Source: CAZCFB01 sp964511535
GTDB taxonomy: Bacteria; Myxococcota_A; Polyangia; GCA-2747355; CAZCFB01
Direction of reading: 5' to 3'
DNA: 11,365 nt
Assembly: GCA_964511535.1 (NCBI GenBank)
Contig: CAZEFW010000216.1
Location: 1 to 11,365, forward strand
Shown here: piece after piece, positions 1 through 8,997 of the stretch
How the letters are laid out: the number at the start of each line of letters is the position of its first letter
How positions within the stretch are numbered: position 1 is the stretch's first letter
Notes under the pieces: model-generated
What the model was told of the DNA's origin: nothing
The model's input: only the letters and a program-made list of their open reading frames with translations
Database searches by the model: none
Program-made: the position numbers and the translations under genes

Positions 1-286
1 CGGCTTTCCCGACTTCCCCTACTAGAAGAACTTCATCGGCAAGCGCGACCCGTGGGAGACCGACCCGACCAAGAAGGACACCGACGGCGATGGCCTGGAT
101 GACGGCGTCGAGGACGGCAACAAGAACGGCAAGCGGGATCCGGGCGAGACCGACCCGCTGAAGAAGGACACCGACGGCGACGGCCTGAGCGACGGGGTCG
201 AGGACGGCAACAAGAACGGCAAGGTCGACCCGGGGGAGACCGACCCGCTGAAGAAGGACTCCGACGGTGACGGCCTGGACGACGGC

Positions 287-2365
<2,079 letters not shown>

Positions 2366-2375
2366 GGAGGAGCCC

Positions 2376-3620
2376 ATGAGGCAGGGGGGGATCATCTCGG
2401 CGCTGGCGTTGCTGGTGGTGGGCTGCTCCACGCCGGCGCCGGCGGGGCACGACGCGGCGGCGGACATGGCCCCGCTGGACGCGGCAGCGCCGGACCTTGC
2501 GGTGCCAGACATTCGCCCCGACAGCCTGCCGGACCGGCGGACCTACCACGACCCGCACGGCCACGTGGACAAGTTCCCCTGCAACCTGTCCATGCTGGAC
2601 AAGCCGTGCACAAAGCAATCCGACTGCGGCGGCAGCGACGAACGCTGCCTCAAGGTGGCTGGCGAGGCCAAGGGCTACTGCACCTGCCTCTGCACGCCGG
2701 ATAACCGCGGCACCCCGCTGATCAACGAGGACACATGCCCCGGGGCCACCACCCAGCAAACCTCGGTGTGCAGGGGGATCAAGGTCGGCTCCGGCAAACG
2801 AACCAACGTCTGCGTCCGGTCGTGCAAGCCGCGTCTGGGCGCCAGCGACTGCCAGCCGGGGCGGTCCTGCCAGCCGCTGTCGCTGGTGCTGACCCAGAAC
2901 TACAGCCTGCCCCTGTGCCTCGGCGCGGCCTGCACGGCGGACAAGGAGTGCCGGGTCTTGACCGGCTCGATCTGCTCGAAGCAGCTGCCTTGCCCGGCGG
3001 CGGAGACATGCCTGCCAGCGGTCCCGGGCATGCCTCACGGCGCCTGCGCGCGCGCCGGCAAGTGCGATACGAACAGCGGCCTGTGCGCCCCGCACGGCCA
3101 CGGCAAGGTCACGGCAAAGGTGGGCGACCCGTGCAAGAGCGACCTCGACTGCGCCGGCGAGATGTCCTGCGACTCGCGCGGCGGCGCGGGCCGCTACTGC
3201 GTCACCCGCGGCTGCGCCTTCGCCAAGACCCTGACCCACGCCGCCTGCAAGGCGGGCGCCCTGTGCAACCCCCTGTACCCGGGCGGCCTGTGCCAGAAGG
3301 CTTGCGACCTGACCAAGGCGCAGACCTGCCGCGGCCACAAGGCGGACAAGCTGGGCGACCTTGAGTGCCGCGCCTGGAACAACGTGGTGCAGTTCAAGGG
3401 AGGGCCGAGTATCACCTCCGCCCCGGTTTGCGACTTCGGCTCGTCCGCGCCCTGCGTCAACTTCAAGAACACCGGGTATGACTGCTCGCTGCTGGGGCTC
3501 AAGCCGAGCAACCCCACTGCCATGGCCTGCCGTGACCTCTCGGGCAAGCTGCTCAAGGACAAGTTCGACACCAAGGGCTATTGCCTGGACAGCACAGCCT
3601 CGGGCCCGGCCACCCCTTGA
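2376..3620 (+). CDS. cysteine-rich lipoprotein, function unknown
   Basis: 414 residues. The start is well supported: AGGAGG lies just after the upstream TAA and 10 bp separate the genes, so translation is probably coupled to the OmpA gene. The N-terminus MRQGGIISALALLVVGC has a lipobox (VVGC, lipidated Cys17) followed by Ser, which under the E. coli +2 rule predicts outer-membrane delivery. Residues about 20-60 are an Asp/Ala/Pro-rich linker. The rest carries 38 further cysteines, many in pairs such as CKSDLDC, CTADKEC and CTCLC, consistent with a disulfide-stapled surface protein made of short repeated modules. The even number beyond Cys17 fits full disulfide pairing. Such Cys-rich lipoproteins are common in Myxococcota-type genomes, but I recognise no catalytic domain. 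It may partner the OmpA protein at the surface; that is inference from position. Confidence 0.85.
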   Translation: MRQGGIISALALLVVGCSTPAPAGHDAAADMAPLDAAAPDLAVPDIRPDSLPDRRTYHDPHGHVDKFPCNLSMLDKPCTKQSDCGGSDERCLKVAGEAKGYCTCLCTPDNRGTPLINEDTCPGATTQQTSVCRGIKVGSGKRTNVCVRSCKPRLGASDCQPGRSCQPLSLVLTQNYSLPLCLGAACTADKECRVLTGSICSKQLPCPAAETCLPAVPGMPHGACARAGKCDTNSGLCAPHGHGKVTAKVGDPCKSDLDCAGEMSCDSRGGAGRYCVTRGCAFAKTLTHAACKAGALCNPLYPGGLCQKACDLTKAQTCRGHKADKLGDLECRAWNNVVQFKGGPSITSAPVCDFGSSAPCVNFKNTGYDCSLLGLKPSNPTAMACRDLSGKLLKDKFDTKGYCLDSTASGPATP

Positions 3621-3627
3621 GCCGGAC

Positions 3628-3687
3628 GTAGACGCGGCATCCTGCCGCGTGGCACGGGCGCCCAAAGCGGCGAGACGCCGCTTCTAC
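3628..3687. repeat. REPIN-like pair of inverted hairpins in a convergent gap
   Basis: Two perfect 8-bp stems with 3-nt loops lie side by side: ACGCGGCA/TGCCGCGT (3632-3650, loop TCC) and AAGCGGCG/CGCCGCTT (3665-3683, loop AGA). The second read on the minus strand resembles the first: both fit GTAGA-n-GCGGC-n-TC-nn-GCCGC-n-T, with GTAG at the left outer edge and CTAC at the right. Two REP-like units in inverted orientation is the REPIN layout. It may also act as a bidirectional terminator for the converging lipoprotein genes, although neither stem has a T-run. Confidence 0.6.
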
Positions 3688-3694
3688 CGACTCG

Positions 3695-5542
3695 CTACTT
3701 CCTTGGTGGCGCCTGCGGCGTGGTGATCAGGCTCATACCCCGCAGGTAGAAGGTGGCCCACCAGCGCATGAACAGACGCAGCGGCTGAAGGCCGCCCTGC
3801 TTCACCGGGTTCACCTTGTTGGCGTAGCTGGTCTTCGGGTACCGCGCGCGGATCTGCTGCAGCGCCGCGAGGGCCTCGGCGTCCTTGCCCAGCCGCGCCG
3901 CCTTCATCGCCTGGCTCCACAGCTTGCGCGCCTCTCGGTGCTGCGGGTCGCCCCGGCGGAACAGGGTATTGACGCGAACGGTGAACCCCACCCGCTCCTT
4001 TCCGTGGCGGAAGAAGCCCATGGTCAGGCTGTCCAGCTGAGCCTGCAGGAACAGGCCAAGCTCCAGCAGATCCCGCGCCTTCTTGCCCATCTTGACGCCG
4101 CGGTACAGCCGCCTCAGCTCCGGGAAGCGCTCCAGCGCGTCACCCAGGGTCACCCGAAAGCTGAGAAACGCGTCCGGGCCAGTGGCCGCGGCGCTGGCCG
4201 GGTCGAGGCTCGCAGTCAGCCCTGCCGCATCCGGCCCGCGGGAGACCAGCTCCTTGACCAGCGCCGGCGTGCCCACCACCAGCCCTGGCTTGCCCACCTC
4301 GACCCTCAGCTTCAGGTCTCCGCGGTACACCTCGGTGTCGAGCTGGAGGGTCAGATCGTAGTGCCCCATGCCGTTGTTGATCACCCCGGCGGCCTCCACC
4401 TTCATGGCGCCGGGGCGCAGCTGGCTGGCCATCACCGTGGCGAACAGCACCGTCGCAGAGGCCATGGACGAGGCCACGGTGGGGTCGGTGGCACCCACGA
4501 CCAGGGCCGCCTGCCCACCTTCGCGCTCAACCAGCAGGAGCTCCCCGGTGGCGCCATTGCGCAGCATCTCCGGCGAGAGGCCGACCCACCCCATGGCCTT
4601 CCACACCGTGCTGTCCTTGCCCTGGGCGTACATTCCCTCCACGTCGTACTTCACGTGGGTCAGGTGCCTCGCGCCGCGCGCCAACCCGATGATGCTTCGC
4701 GGACCGCGCGGGGCGAACATCACCGGAAGCTGCTGGATCATCTCCTTGAGCGGCATGTCCATGCGCAGGGTGACGCCGCCGTCGTCCACCATGGCAAGCA
4801 GATGACCATCCCCGCCCTTGCTGGCCCTCGGCCCCGCGATGAAGGCGTGGGACTTCAGCAGCGCCTTTTGCTCGCGGGCGCTCAGCGCGCTCCAGGTCGA
4901 CCGCTTCAACGGTCTGGCGTCGAGGAACCGTTTGAGGTCCTGCTTGTGTTCTGCGCAGGTCATCCGACCCTGGCCCTCGTGGCAGAAGTAACCCTTGTTC
5001 TCCTTTATCGCCCATGACCCCATCTCCACGGCCTTCCAGTCGCCCGGCTTCAGGCCGCGGTTCAACGCCAGGTTGTGCAGCAGCCGCTTGGCGTCGCAGA
5101 TGCCCGCCTGGGTCATGGTGCGTTCGCCGTCGAGCTGCCAGAAGAACACCGGCTCCTTCGGCTCCACCCCGAATCCGTCCAGTTCCACCGCACTGGTGGG
5201 GATCTTGAGCTTGTCGGTCTCGACCACCGAGCGGAAGGCGTCCAGATCCTTGTCCCAGACGCCGGTCTGCTTGGCCGCGTCCACCAGGTCCATGAGCAGG
5301 TTCAGGATCTTCTCCGGGTGAGAGACCAGCGCCAGCTCGGGCCCGGCTGGGATGCGCTTCAGCACCGACCGGATGAGCGCATGGCGCGGCGGCAAGGGCT
5401 GCTCCTTCGGCGCGGCCGGAGCCGCCGGGCGGCTCACCTTCGGTGACGAAGCAGGCGGCGGCGCTGTCGTGCGTGCGCACGCCCCCAGCGCCAGAGAGAA
5501 CAGGACCATGACCCCCAGATACCGTCCGGTGTTTTTCAGCAT
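3695..5542 (-). CDS. large lipoprotein of unknown function
   Basis: 615 residues from the ATG at 5542, chosen because GGGAGG lies just upstream and because it gives a clean lipoprotein signal, MLKNTGRYLGVMVLFSLALGAC (lipobox LGAC, Cys22 followed by Ala). A start 42 bp further upstream is open but would put charged residues before the signal. A Pro/Ala/Ser linker (about 23-55) follows, then a long region with alternating beta and alpha character and only three more cysteines. Near the C-terminus, EARKLWSQAMKAARLGKD and the Ala/Leu-rich helix after it look like one TPR-style helical hairpin. A basic, aromatic segment (RLFMRWWATFYLRG) precedes the end. I recognise no family with confidence; a DUF3352-like myxobacterial lipoprotein is a weak possibility. 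The propeller lipoprotein gene lies 89 bp upstream on the same strand, so they may share a transcript. Confidence 0.8.
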   Translation of the reverse strand: MLKNTGRYLGVMVLFSLALGACARTTAPPPASSPKVSRPAAPAAPKEQPLPPRHALIRSVLKRIPAGPELALVSHPEKILNLLMDLVDAAKQTGVWDKDLDAFRSVVETDKLKIPTSAVELDGFGVEPKEPVFFWQLDGERTMTQAGICDAKRLLHNLALNRGLKPGDWKAVEMGSWAIKENKGYFCHEGQGRMTCAEHKQDLKRFLDARPLKRSTWSALSAREQKALLKSHAFIAGPRASKGGDGHLLAMVDDGGVTLRMDMPLKEMIQQLPVMFAPRGPRSIIGLARGARHLTHVKYDVEGMYAQGKDSTVWKAMGWVGLSPEMLRNGATGELLLVEREGGQAALVVGATDPTVASSMASATVLFATVMASQLRPGAMKVEAAGVINNGMGHYDLTLQLDTEVYRGDLKLRVEVGKPGLVVGTPALVKELVSRGPDAAGLTASLDPASAAATGPDAFLSFRVTLGDALERFPELRRLYRGVKMGKKARDLLELGLFLQAQLDSLTMGFFRHGKERVGFTVRVNTLFRRGDPQHREARKLWSQAMKAARLGKDAEALAALQQIRARYPKTSYANKVNPVKQGGLQPLRLFMRWWATFYLRGMSLITTPQAPPRK

Positions 5543-5631
5543 GCGGTGCCTCCCAGGTGCCTCGATTGTTCGCAGAGCGGGCACCCGGTGGCAAGGCTCG
5601 CGCGGTCAGGGACCTGCTGCCAGAGAAGCTT

Positions 5632-6675
5632 TCAATGCGCCGGGAGGGCCAGCACGTGGATCGCGCCGTCCCGCGCCGAGGTGGCCAGGTCGTCCCCGGT
5701 GCTCCAGGCGACGGCCCCGCTGTCCGCGGCGATGCACAGGGCGTCCGGCTGCCCCGCGGCGAGGGTGCGCGGCCCACCCGTGGCCGGATCCGCGGCCCTG
5801 ATAATCCCGCGCTGCCGGTCGGTCCAGAGCACCTCGCGACCAACAACGGCCAGGCCCCAGGGCTGCCCGAGGGGATCAAGCGCGCGCCGGTCCCGCGGCT
5901 GACCGGGGAGCTCCAGGATCCACAAGCCCGCGGCCGCGTAGATCAGGCGCTGGCCAGCCCGGGTCAGGTTGCCACGGACCCCCGTGGGGACCAGCACCCT
6001 GTCCTTCACCGCGCCGCCACGATGCCACACCACTTGCCCGGGCTCGGTGCGCTGAACGCCGCCGCCCTGATGCGTGGCCCAGAACAGCTCCCCGTTCGCC
6101 GACACCAGCGCCTGTACTGCGTTGTCGTCCTGCCTGGCCAGGGCCATCGAGCCCGCGGTTGGGGACCAACGCTTGACCTCCTTGCCAGCGGGCCAAATCA
6201 CCGCTCCCCCGCCCGCGGGCAGCACGCGCTGCATGCAGAAATAGGTGCTGTCGCCGAGCTCCGGCTTCCAGGTGGCCAGCACCTCCGATCCGCTGCCGTC
6301 TGGCCGGGCCCGGCGCAGCCTGTACTGGCTGCCCAGCGAGGAGAGCCAGTAGACATGCCCCGCCACGAGTGAGGCCCCGTGGGTGTAGCTCTCGCCAGTG
6401 GAGATCACCTGCACCTTGCCCCCGGAGCGGGGCACCCGCCGCACATCACCGTCGAAGGCGCCAGTCCAATAAACGTGGGAGGCGTCCATGGTCAGGCTCG
6501 AGATGGTGTTCAGGCCGGAGACGAGGCGGCGAGGCGAACTCCCGGCAGCGCCGCGGCCATCCGAGCGCGAGCCGCCGTCCGGGCTCCCGGCGAGGTTCGG
6601 GCTCCTGCCGCATCCGGCCAACGCAAACATGCATGCAAAAACGAGGGGCCCACGTCCCATGCAATGACGTGCCAT
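5632..6675 (-). CDS. lipoprotein with YWTD-like beta-propeller
   Basis: 347 residues from the ATG at 6675; an ATG at 6660 (342 residues) is the alternative. Neither has a clear Shine-Dalgarno, so the start is uncertain. Both give a lipoprotein signal ending LVFACMFALAGC (lipobox LAGC, followed by Gly). After a Gly/Ser/Asp linker come six or seven repeats of about 40 residues, each with a hydrophobic-Trp strand: HVYWTGAFDGDVRRVP, HVYWLSSLG, AVIWPAGK, LFWATHQG, LIYAAAG, VLWTDRQRG and AVAWSTGDD. This spacing and the YWTD-type strand are typical of six-bladed propellers of the LDL-receptor/SMP-30 kind, which usually bind ligands or proteins. Known myxobacterial relatives are mostly uncharacterised. 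I see no catalytic residues that would argue for an enzyme. Confidence 0.75.
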   Translation of the reverse strand: MARHCMGRGPLVFACMFALAGCGRSPNLAGSPDGGSRSDGRGAAGSSPRRLVSGLNTISSLTMDASHVYWTGAFDGDVRRVPRSGGKVQVISTGESYTHGASLVAGHVYWLSSLGSQYRLRRARPDGSGSEVLATWKPELGDSTYFCMQRVLPAGGGAVIWPAGKEVKRWSPTAGSMALARQDDNAVQALVSANGELFWATHQGGGVQRTEPGQVVWHRGGAVKDRVLVPTGVRGNLTRAGQRLIYAAAGLWILELPGQPRDRRALDPLGQPWGLAVVGREVLWTDRQRGIIRAADPATGGPRTLAAGQPDALCIAADSGAVAWSTGDDLATSARDGAIHVLALPAH

Positions 6676-6720
6676 GCCCGGGACATCCACGCAACGCCCA
6701 TCCCCCAAACCCCATGCAAT
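6656..6720. promoter_or_regulatory. divergent promoter region with a 10-bp direct repeat
   Basis: CCCATGCAAT occurs at 6656-6665 and 6711-6720, 55 bp apart, with a related GCATGCAA near 6631. The pair spans the start of the propeller lipoprotein gene and faces the small lipoprotein gene. It could be a binding site for a regulator of either gene, but there is no second line of evidence and I found no convincing -35/-10 pair between 6676 and 6816. Confidence 0.2.
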
Positions 6721-6816
6721 CACAGGGACTTTTGCAGAAATTCCCCGTGCCCAACCACCCGGCGCATGTCATGAGGTTGAAGAGACATTCATCAAACGGG
6801 GTGCAGGAGGATAATC

Positions 6817-7254
6817 GTGAGAAATGGGATGATCGCAGTATTGGTGGTCGCGGCGCTGATGGCCTCGGCCTGTAGCGACGACGACAACGGGGTGCCCAAG
6901 GCTGACAAGGGCACCGCTGCTGACATGGCCAAGGGCGGCGACATGGCCAAGGGCGGCGACATGGCCAAGGGCGGCGACATGGCCAAGGGCGGCGACATGG
7001 CCAGCGGGAGCGACAGCGGCGGTACGACCACCTGCGGCGGCACGGAGCTGTGCGCCTACACCGTCAACGAGAAGTGCGCCACCATCACCATGGCCAAGTG
7101 CATGGAGTTCTACGACCCAAAGAAGACCACCTGCAAGGCCGGTGGCCTGGCCGCCTACGTCAAGTGCAACTGCGCTTGCCTGCCCAAGACCCCGGGCAAG
7201 TGCACATCGTACTTCTCGTGCGGGACGGTGTGCTTCAACACACACTGCAAGTAG
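6817..7254 (+). CDS. small cysteine-rich lipoprotein with a (DMAKGG)n linker
   Basis: 145 residues. The GTG at 6817 is preferred over the in-frame ATG at 6829 because AGGAGG (6805-6810) sits 6 nt before it. The signal MRNGMIAVLVVAALMASAC ends in a somewhat weak lipobox (ASAC, Cys19) followed by Ser-Asp-Asp-Asp. Residues about 32-62 are the repeat DMAKGG in four and a half copies, probably a flexible spacer lifting the domain off the membrane. The C-terminal 75 residues carry 12 cysteines (for example CNCAC and CGTVCFNTHC), an even number that suggests six disulfides. No known fold is recognised. The gene is transcribed divergently from the propeller lipoprotein and converges on the thioredoxin-like lipoprotein 34 bp downstream. 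Confidence 0.8.
   Translation: MRNGMIAVLVVAALMASACSDDDNGVPKADKGTAADMAKGGDMAKGGDMAKGGDMAKGGDMASGSDSGGTTTCGGTELCAYTVNEKCATITMAKCMEFYDPKKTTCKAGGLAAYVKCNCACLPKTPGKCTSYFSCGTVCFNTHCK
6922..7002 (+). repeat. 18-bp perfect tandem repeat, 4.5 copies
   Basis: GACATGGCCAAGGGCGGC is repeated without change at 6922, 6940, 6958 and 6976, followed by a half copy GACATGGCC at 6994. It lies in frame and encodes DMAKGG. Identity at the DNA level, including silent positions, points to slippage or recent duplication. Copy number changes would alter linker length without shifting frame. Confidence 0.95.
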
Positions 7255-7288
7255 CAGCGGCCCCGCCCGCGGCCTTGGCCCTACTCCG

Positions 7289-7849
7289 TCAGCGCGCTGC
7301 TGCCGCAACGCGAGCGGGACCGGCCAGGGCCTCGCGGAGCCTCTTCAACTCGAGGGGAGAGAAGCCCTCGTCGTGGAAGTAGATCACCTTGCCCTCGCCG
7401 TCCAGCAGCAGCACCCGGGCGGGCAGCTTGTTGTCCGTGCCGGTGAAAGACTCCACCGCCGCTGCGTCACGATAGAGCGTGATCACCCCGCCCCAGAGCT
7501 CCTTGGGGATGCCTGTCCTCATGCCACTGTCGATGCGGGTGGAGAACATGCGCGGGAACATGCCCGAGATGGTGGGCAGCTCGATGGCCTTGACCCCGAC
7601 CTCGGCCATCTCCAGGCCGATGAGCCAGCGGTCGATGTCGAACTGGCTGTCCTGCTTGTAGCCCACGAGCAGCAGCGTCGGCTCGCCGCGCAGATCCGCC
7701 GGCAGGTTCCACTGCTTGCCGTCGAGGGATTTGCCCTGGACGGCCGGGAAGGTTTCGCCCACCGGGTTGCGGCGGGGGATGGTACTGCAGCCGGAGAAGA
7801 TGAAGGCCGCGAGCGCGATTCCTGTGGTCAAGATGATCGTTTGGGTCAT
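7289..7849 (-). CDS. lipoprotein with thioredoxin-like (ATP10/AhpC-like) fold lacking CXXC
   Basis: 186 residues from the ATG at 7849, selected because AAGGAG stands 8 nt upstream and the product begins with a clean signal, MTQTIILTTGIALAAFIFSGC (lipobox FSGC, Cys21 followed by Ser). The mature part reads as a thioredoxin-like fold: VGETFPAVQGKSLDGK opens like AhpC/TSA-type proteins, then PTLLLVGYKQDSQFDIDRW where a redox enzyme would have CXXC (here K65-Q-D-S68, no Cys), and later ARVLLLDGEGKVIYFHDEGF, the paired strands near the end of the fold. The only cysteine in the whole protein is the lipidated one, so it cannot be a disulfide redox enzyme. The QFDIDRW segment reminds me of ATP10-type assembly factors and their bacterial relatives; this is from memory of the family. 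Function is unknown, perhaps a chaperone or binding protein. Confidence 0.75.
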   Translation of the reverse strand: MTQTIILTTGIALAAFIFSGCSTIPRRNPVGETFPAVQGKSLDGKQWNLPADLRGEPTLLLVGYKQDSQFDIDRWLIGLEMAEVGVKAIELPTISGMFPRMFSTRIDSGMRTGIPKELWGGVITLYRDAAAVESFTGTDNKLPARVLLLDGEGKVIYFHDEGFSPLELKRLREALAGPARVAAAAR

Positions 7850-7876
7850 GTCGGTCTCCTTTGGCGTACATGACTT

Positions 7877-7904
7877 AGTATGTTCAAACATTATTCAGTT
7901 ACAA
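7877..7904 (-). promoter_or_regulatory. candidate sigma-70-type promoter for the thioredoxin-like lipoprotein
   Basis: On the minus strand, TTGTAA (7904-7899) is followed after 16 nt by CATACT (7882-7877). This would place transcription start about 20 nt before the ATG at 7849. The stretch is clearly AT-rich compared with its surroundings. Neither box is a perfect match to the consensus. Confidence 0.35.
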
Positions 7905-7929
7905 CAAACATCATACGGCAACCGGAAAT

Positions 7930-7954
7930 CAAACAAAGCTCCGGCTATCGGAGC
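7930..7954 (-). terminator. possible weak intrinsic terminator
   Basis: GCTCCG/CGGAGC form a perfect 6-bp stem with a 5-nt loop (7938-7954). Read leftward, the stem is followed by TTTGTTTGATTT, a broken T-run. It could stop leftward transcripts from the thiamine-binding gene that read through antisense to 8057-8566. The stem is short and the T-run is interrupted. Confidence 0.3.
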
Positions 7955-8056
7955 GTACAGGAAAGGGAAAGAACCGAACTTACTGCATGATTTCAAGAAA
8001 CTACATGTCGGCATGGAGCTTGCTTTGTGGGGAGCAACTTACAAAAGAGAGAGAAT

Positions 8057-8566
8057 ATGACCCGGACCATGCTCGCAGTTGCCGCCCTTCTGACCTTCAT
8101 CCTGCCCTCCATCGCCGACGCCCGAGCCGTACCGGGAGCACTCGGCTTCACCGGACACAAGGCGCGTTCGGGTGTGGTCAAGGCGTACCAGAAGCGTGGC
8201 TGGTCCACCTCCAGATTGAGGGTCAAGGCGCTGCGGGTCACGCGCACTGGCAAGACGCGCATCTTCAAGGTGACCGACCGCAAAACCGGCGAGTCTCGGC
8301 TGGCCATGCAGTCCGTCAAGACGCTCAAGATTCGCCTGACCAAGCTGCTGGTGCCCAATCGCCCCGCGACCCCCAAGGCCACCCCCACTGCCAAGCCCAA
8401 GGCCCAGCCCAAACCCGTGGCCAGCAGCAACACCCGCACCGTGCGCTCCAGCAGCGGAGGCGGCACGCGCTACAACGCAGAGACCTACTCGCGCGCTCTG
8501 ACCGGCGGGCTGATCAAGAGCTCCTACTCCCCCAGCGGCCGTGGCGGCTACCGCCACATCCCCTGA
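8057..8566 (+). CDS. small exported basic protein, function unknown
   Basis: 169 residues from the ATG at 8057, with a purine run (GAGAGAGA) as a weak ribosome site. MTRTMLAVAALLTFILPSIADA is a typical Sec signal peptide with cleavage expected after ADA; there is no lipobox and no cysteine in the protein. The mature part has a basic first half with beta-like segments (SRLRVKALRVTRTGKTRIFK) and a Pro/Lys/Ala linker (PKATPTAKPKAQPKP). The tail is rich in Ser, Gly, Arg and Tyr. The linker resembles those that cross periplasm or cell wall. I recognise no family. It is divergent from the thioredoxin-like lipoprotein and shares an AT-rich upstream region with it. Its stop codon directly abuts that of the thiamine-binding gene. 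Confidence 0.7.
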   Translation: MTRTMLAVAALLTFILPSIADARAVPGALGFTGHKARSGVVKAYQKRGWSTSRLRVKALRVTRTGKTRIFKVTDRKTGESRLAMQSVKTLKIRLTKLLVPNRPATPKATPTAKPKAQPKPVASSNTRTVRSSSGGGTRYNAETYSRALTGGLIKSSYSPSGRGGYRHIP

Positions 8567-8881
8567 TCACCCCTGGTTCAGATCCCGGCCCACCAGGCGC
8601 TGCACCTTGTCGGTCTTACCTGAAAGAGCGCCCGCCCTCCCCTTCCGCGCGTCCACCTTGATCATGCAGCTGACCCGGTCGCAGTCCTGGCTCATGCGCT
8701 CGTAGCACTGTCGCACCACGCCGAACACCTCGTCCCACTCACCCTCCAGGCAGGTGCCCATGGGGCCCAGGCGATACGGCACGCCGCTGCTGTCGATGAT
8801 GTCGAGGCTGCGGGCGACGTACTTGCTCACCGACTCCCCCTTGTCCAGGGGGGTCATTGAAAACTCGATCAGGACGGACAT
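8567..8881 (-). CDS. MTH1187-family thiamine-binding protein
   Basis: 104 residues, the usual length for the family (Thiamine_BP, formerly DUF77). Recognisable family segments are VLIEFSMTPLDKGESVSKYV at the start, GVPYRLGPMGTCLEGEW in the middle and a closing VSCMIKVDARKG strand. Members have a ferredoxin-like fold, form oligomers and bind thiamine or related compounds in the cytoplasm. There is no signal peptide, unlike most of its neighbours. The ATG at 8881 has AAAGGAG about 9 nt upstream. No TPP riboswitch is visible in the leader, and no thiamine synthesis or transport gene is adjacent, so the physiological partner is unknown. Confidence 0.9.
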   Translation of the reverse strand: MSVLIEFSMTPLDKGESVSKYVARSLDIIDSSGVPYRLGPMGTCLEGEWDEVFGVVRQCYERMSQDCDRVSCMIKVDARKGRAGALSGKTDKVQRLVGRDLNQG

Positions 8882-8890
8882 GGCAGGGGA

Positions 8891-8909
8891 CTCCTTTGGG
8901 GTTATCCCC
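8891..8909 (-). promoter_or_regulatory. short hairpin abutting the Shine-Dalgarno of the thiamine-binding gene
   Basis: On the minus strand GGGG-ATAA-CCCC (8909-8898) is followed directly by AAAGGAG (8897-8891), the ribosome site of the gene starting at 8881. The stem touches the Shine-Dalgarno but does not include it. It could affect translation, but a 4-bp G/C stem can also arise by chance in this GC-rich DNA. Confidence 0.3.
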
Positions 8910-8997
8910 GGTCAATACCACGGCTGGCCAAAGCTGGCATACGTGTTTTTTTGCCATACCTTGCAAAAACGGTGCAGCATGCGAAGCGATGTGGTCT

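Noticed and set aside
4527..5879. 450-residue minus-strand frame overlapping two lipoprotein genes
   Set aside because: Arg/Gly/Pro-rich shadow in another frame of the same strand; it crosses the end of one credible gene and the start of another.
7252..7285. GTAGCAGCGGC ... CTAC in the gap after the small lipoprotein, as a second REP-like copy
   Set aside because: The outer bases fit the pattern with one mismatch, but the inner sequence does not form the expected stem.
8934..8952. GCCA/TGGC hairpin followed by seven T as a terminator
   Set aside because: Only a 4-bp stem, separated from the T-run, and no rightward gene ends there.
8882..8997. TPP riboswitch ahead of the thiamine-binding gene
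   Set aside because: None of the conserved riboswitch segments (CTGAGA, ACCTGATCTGG-type) is present.
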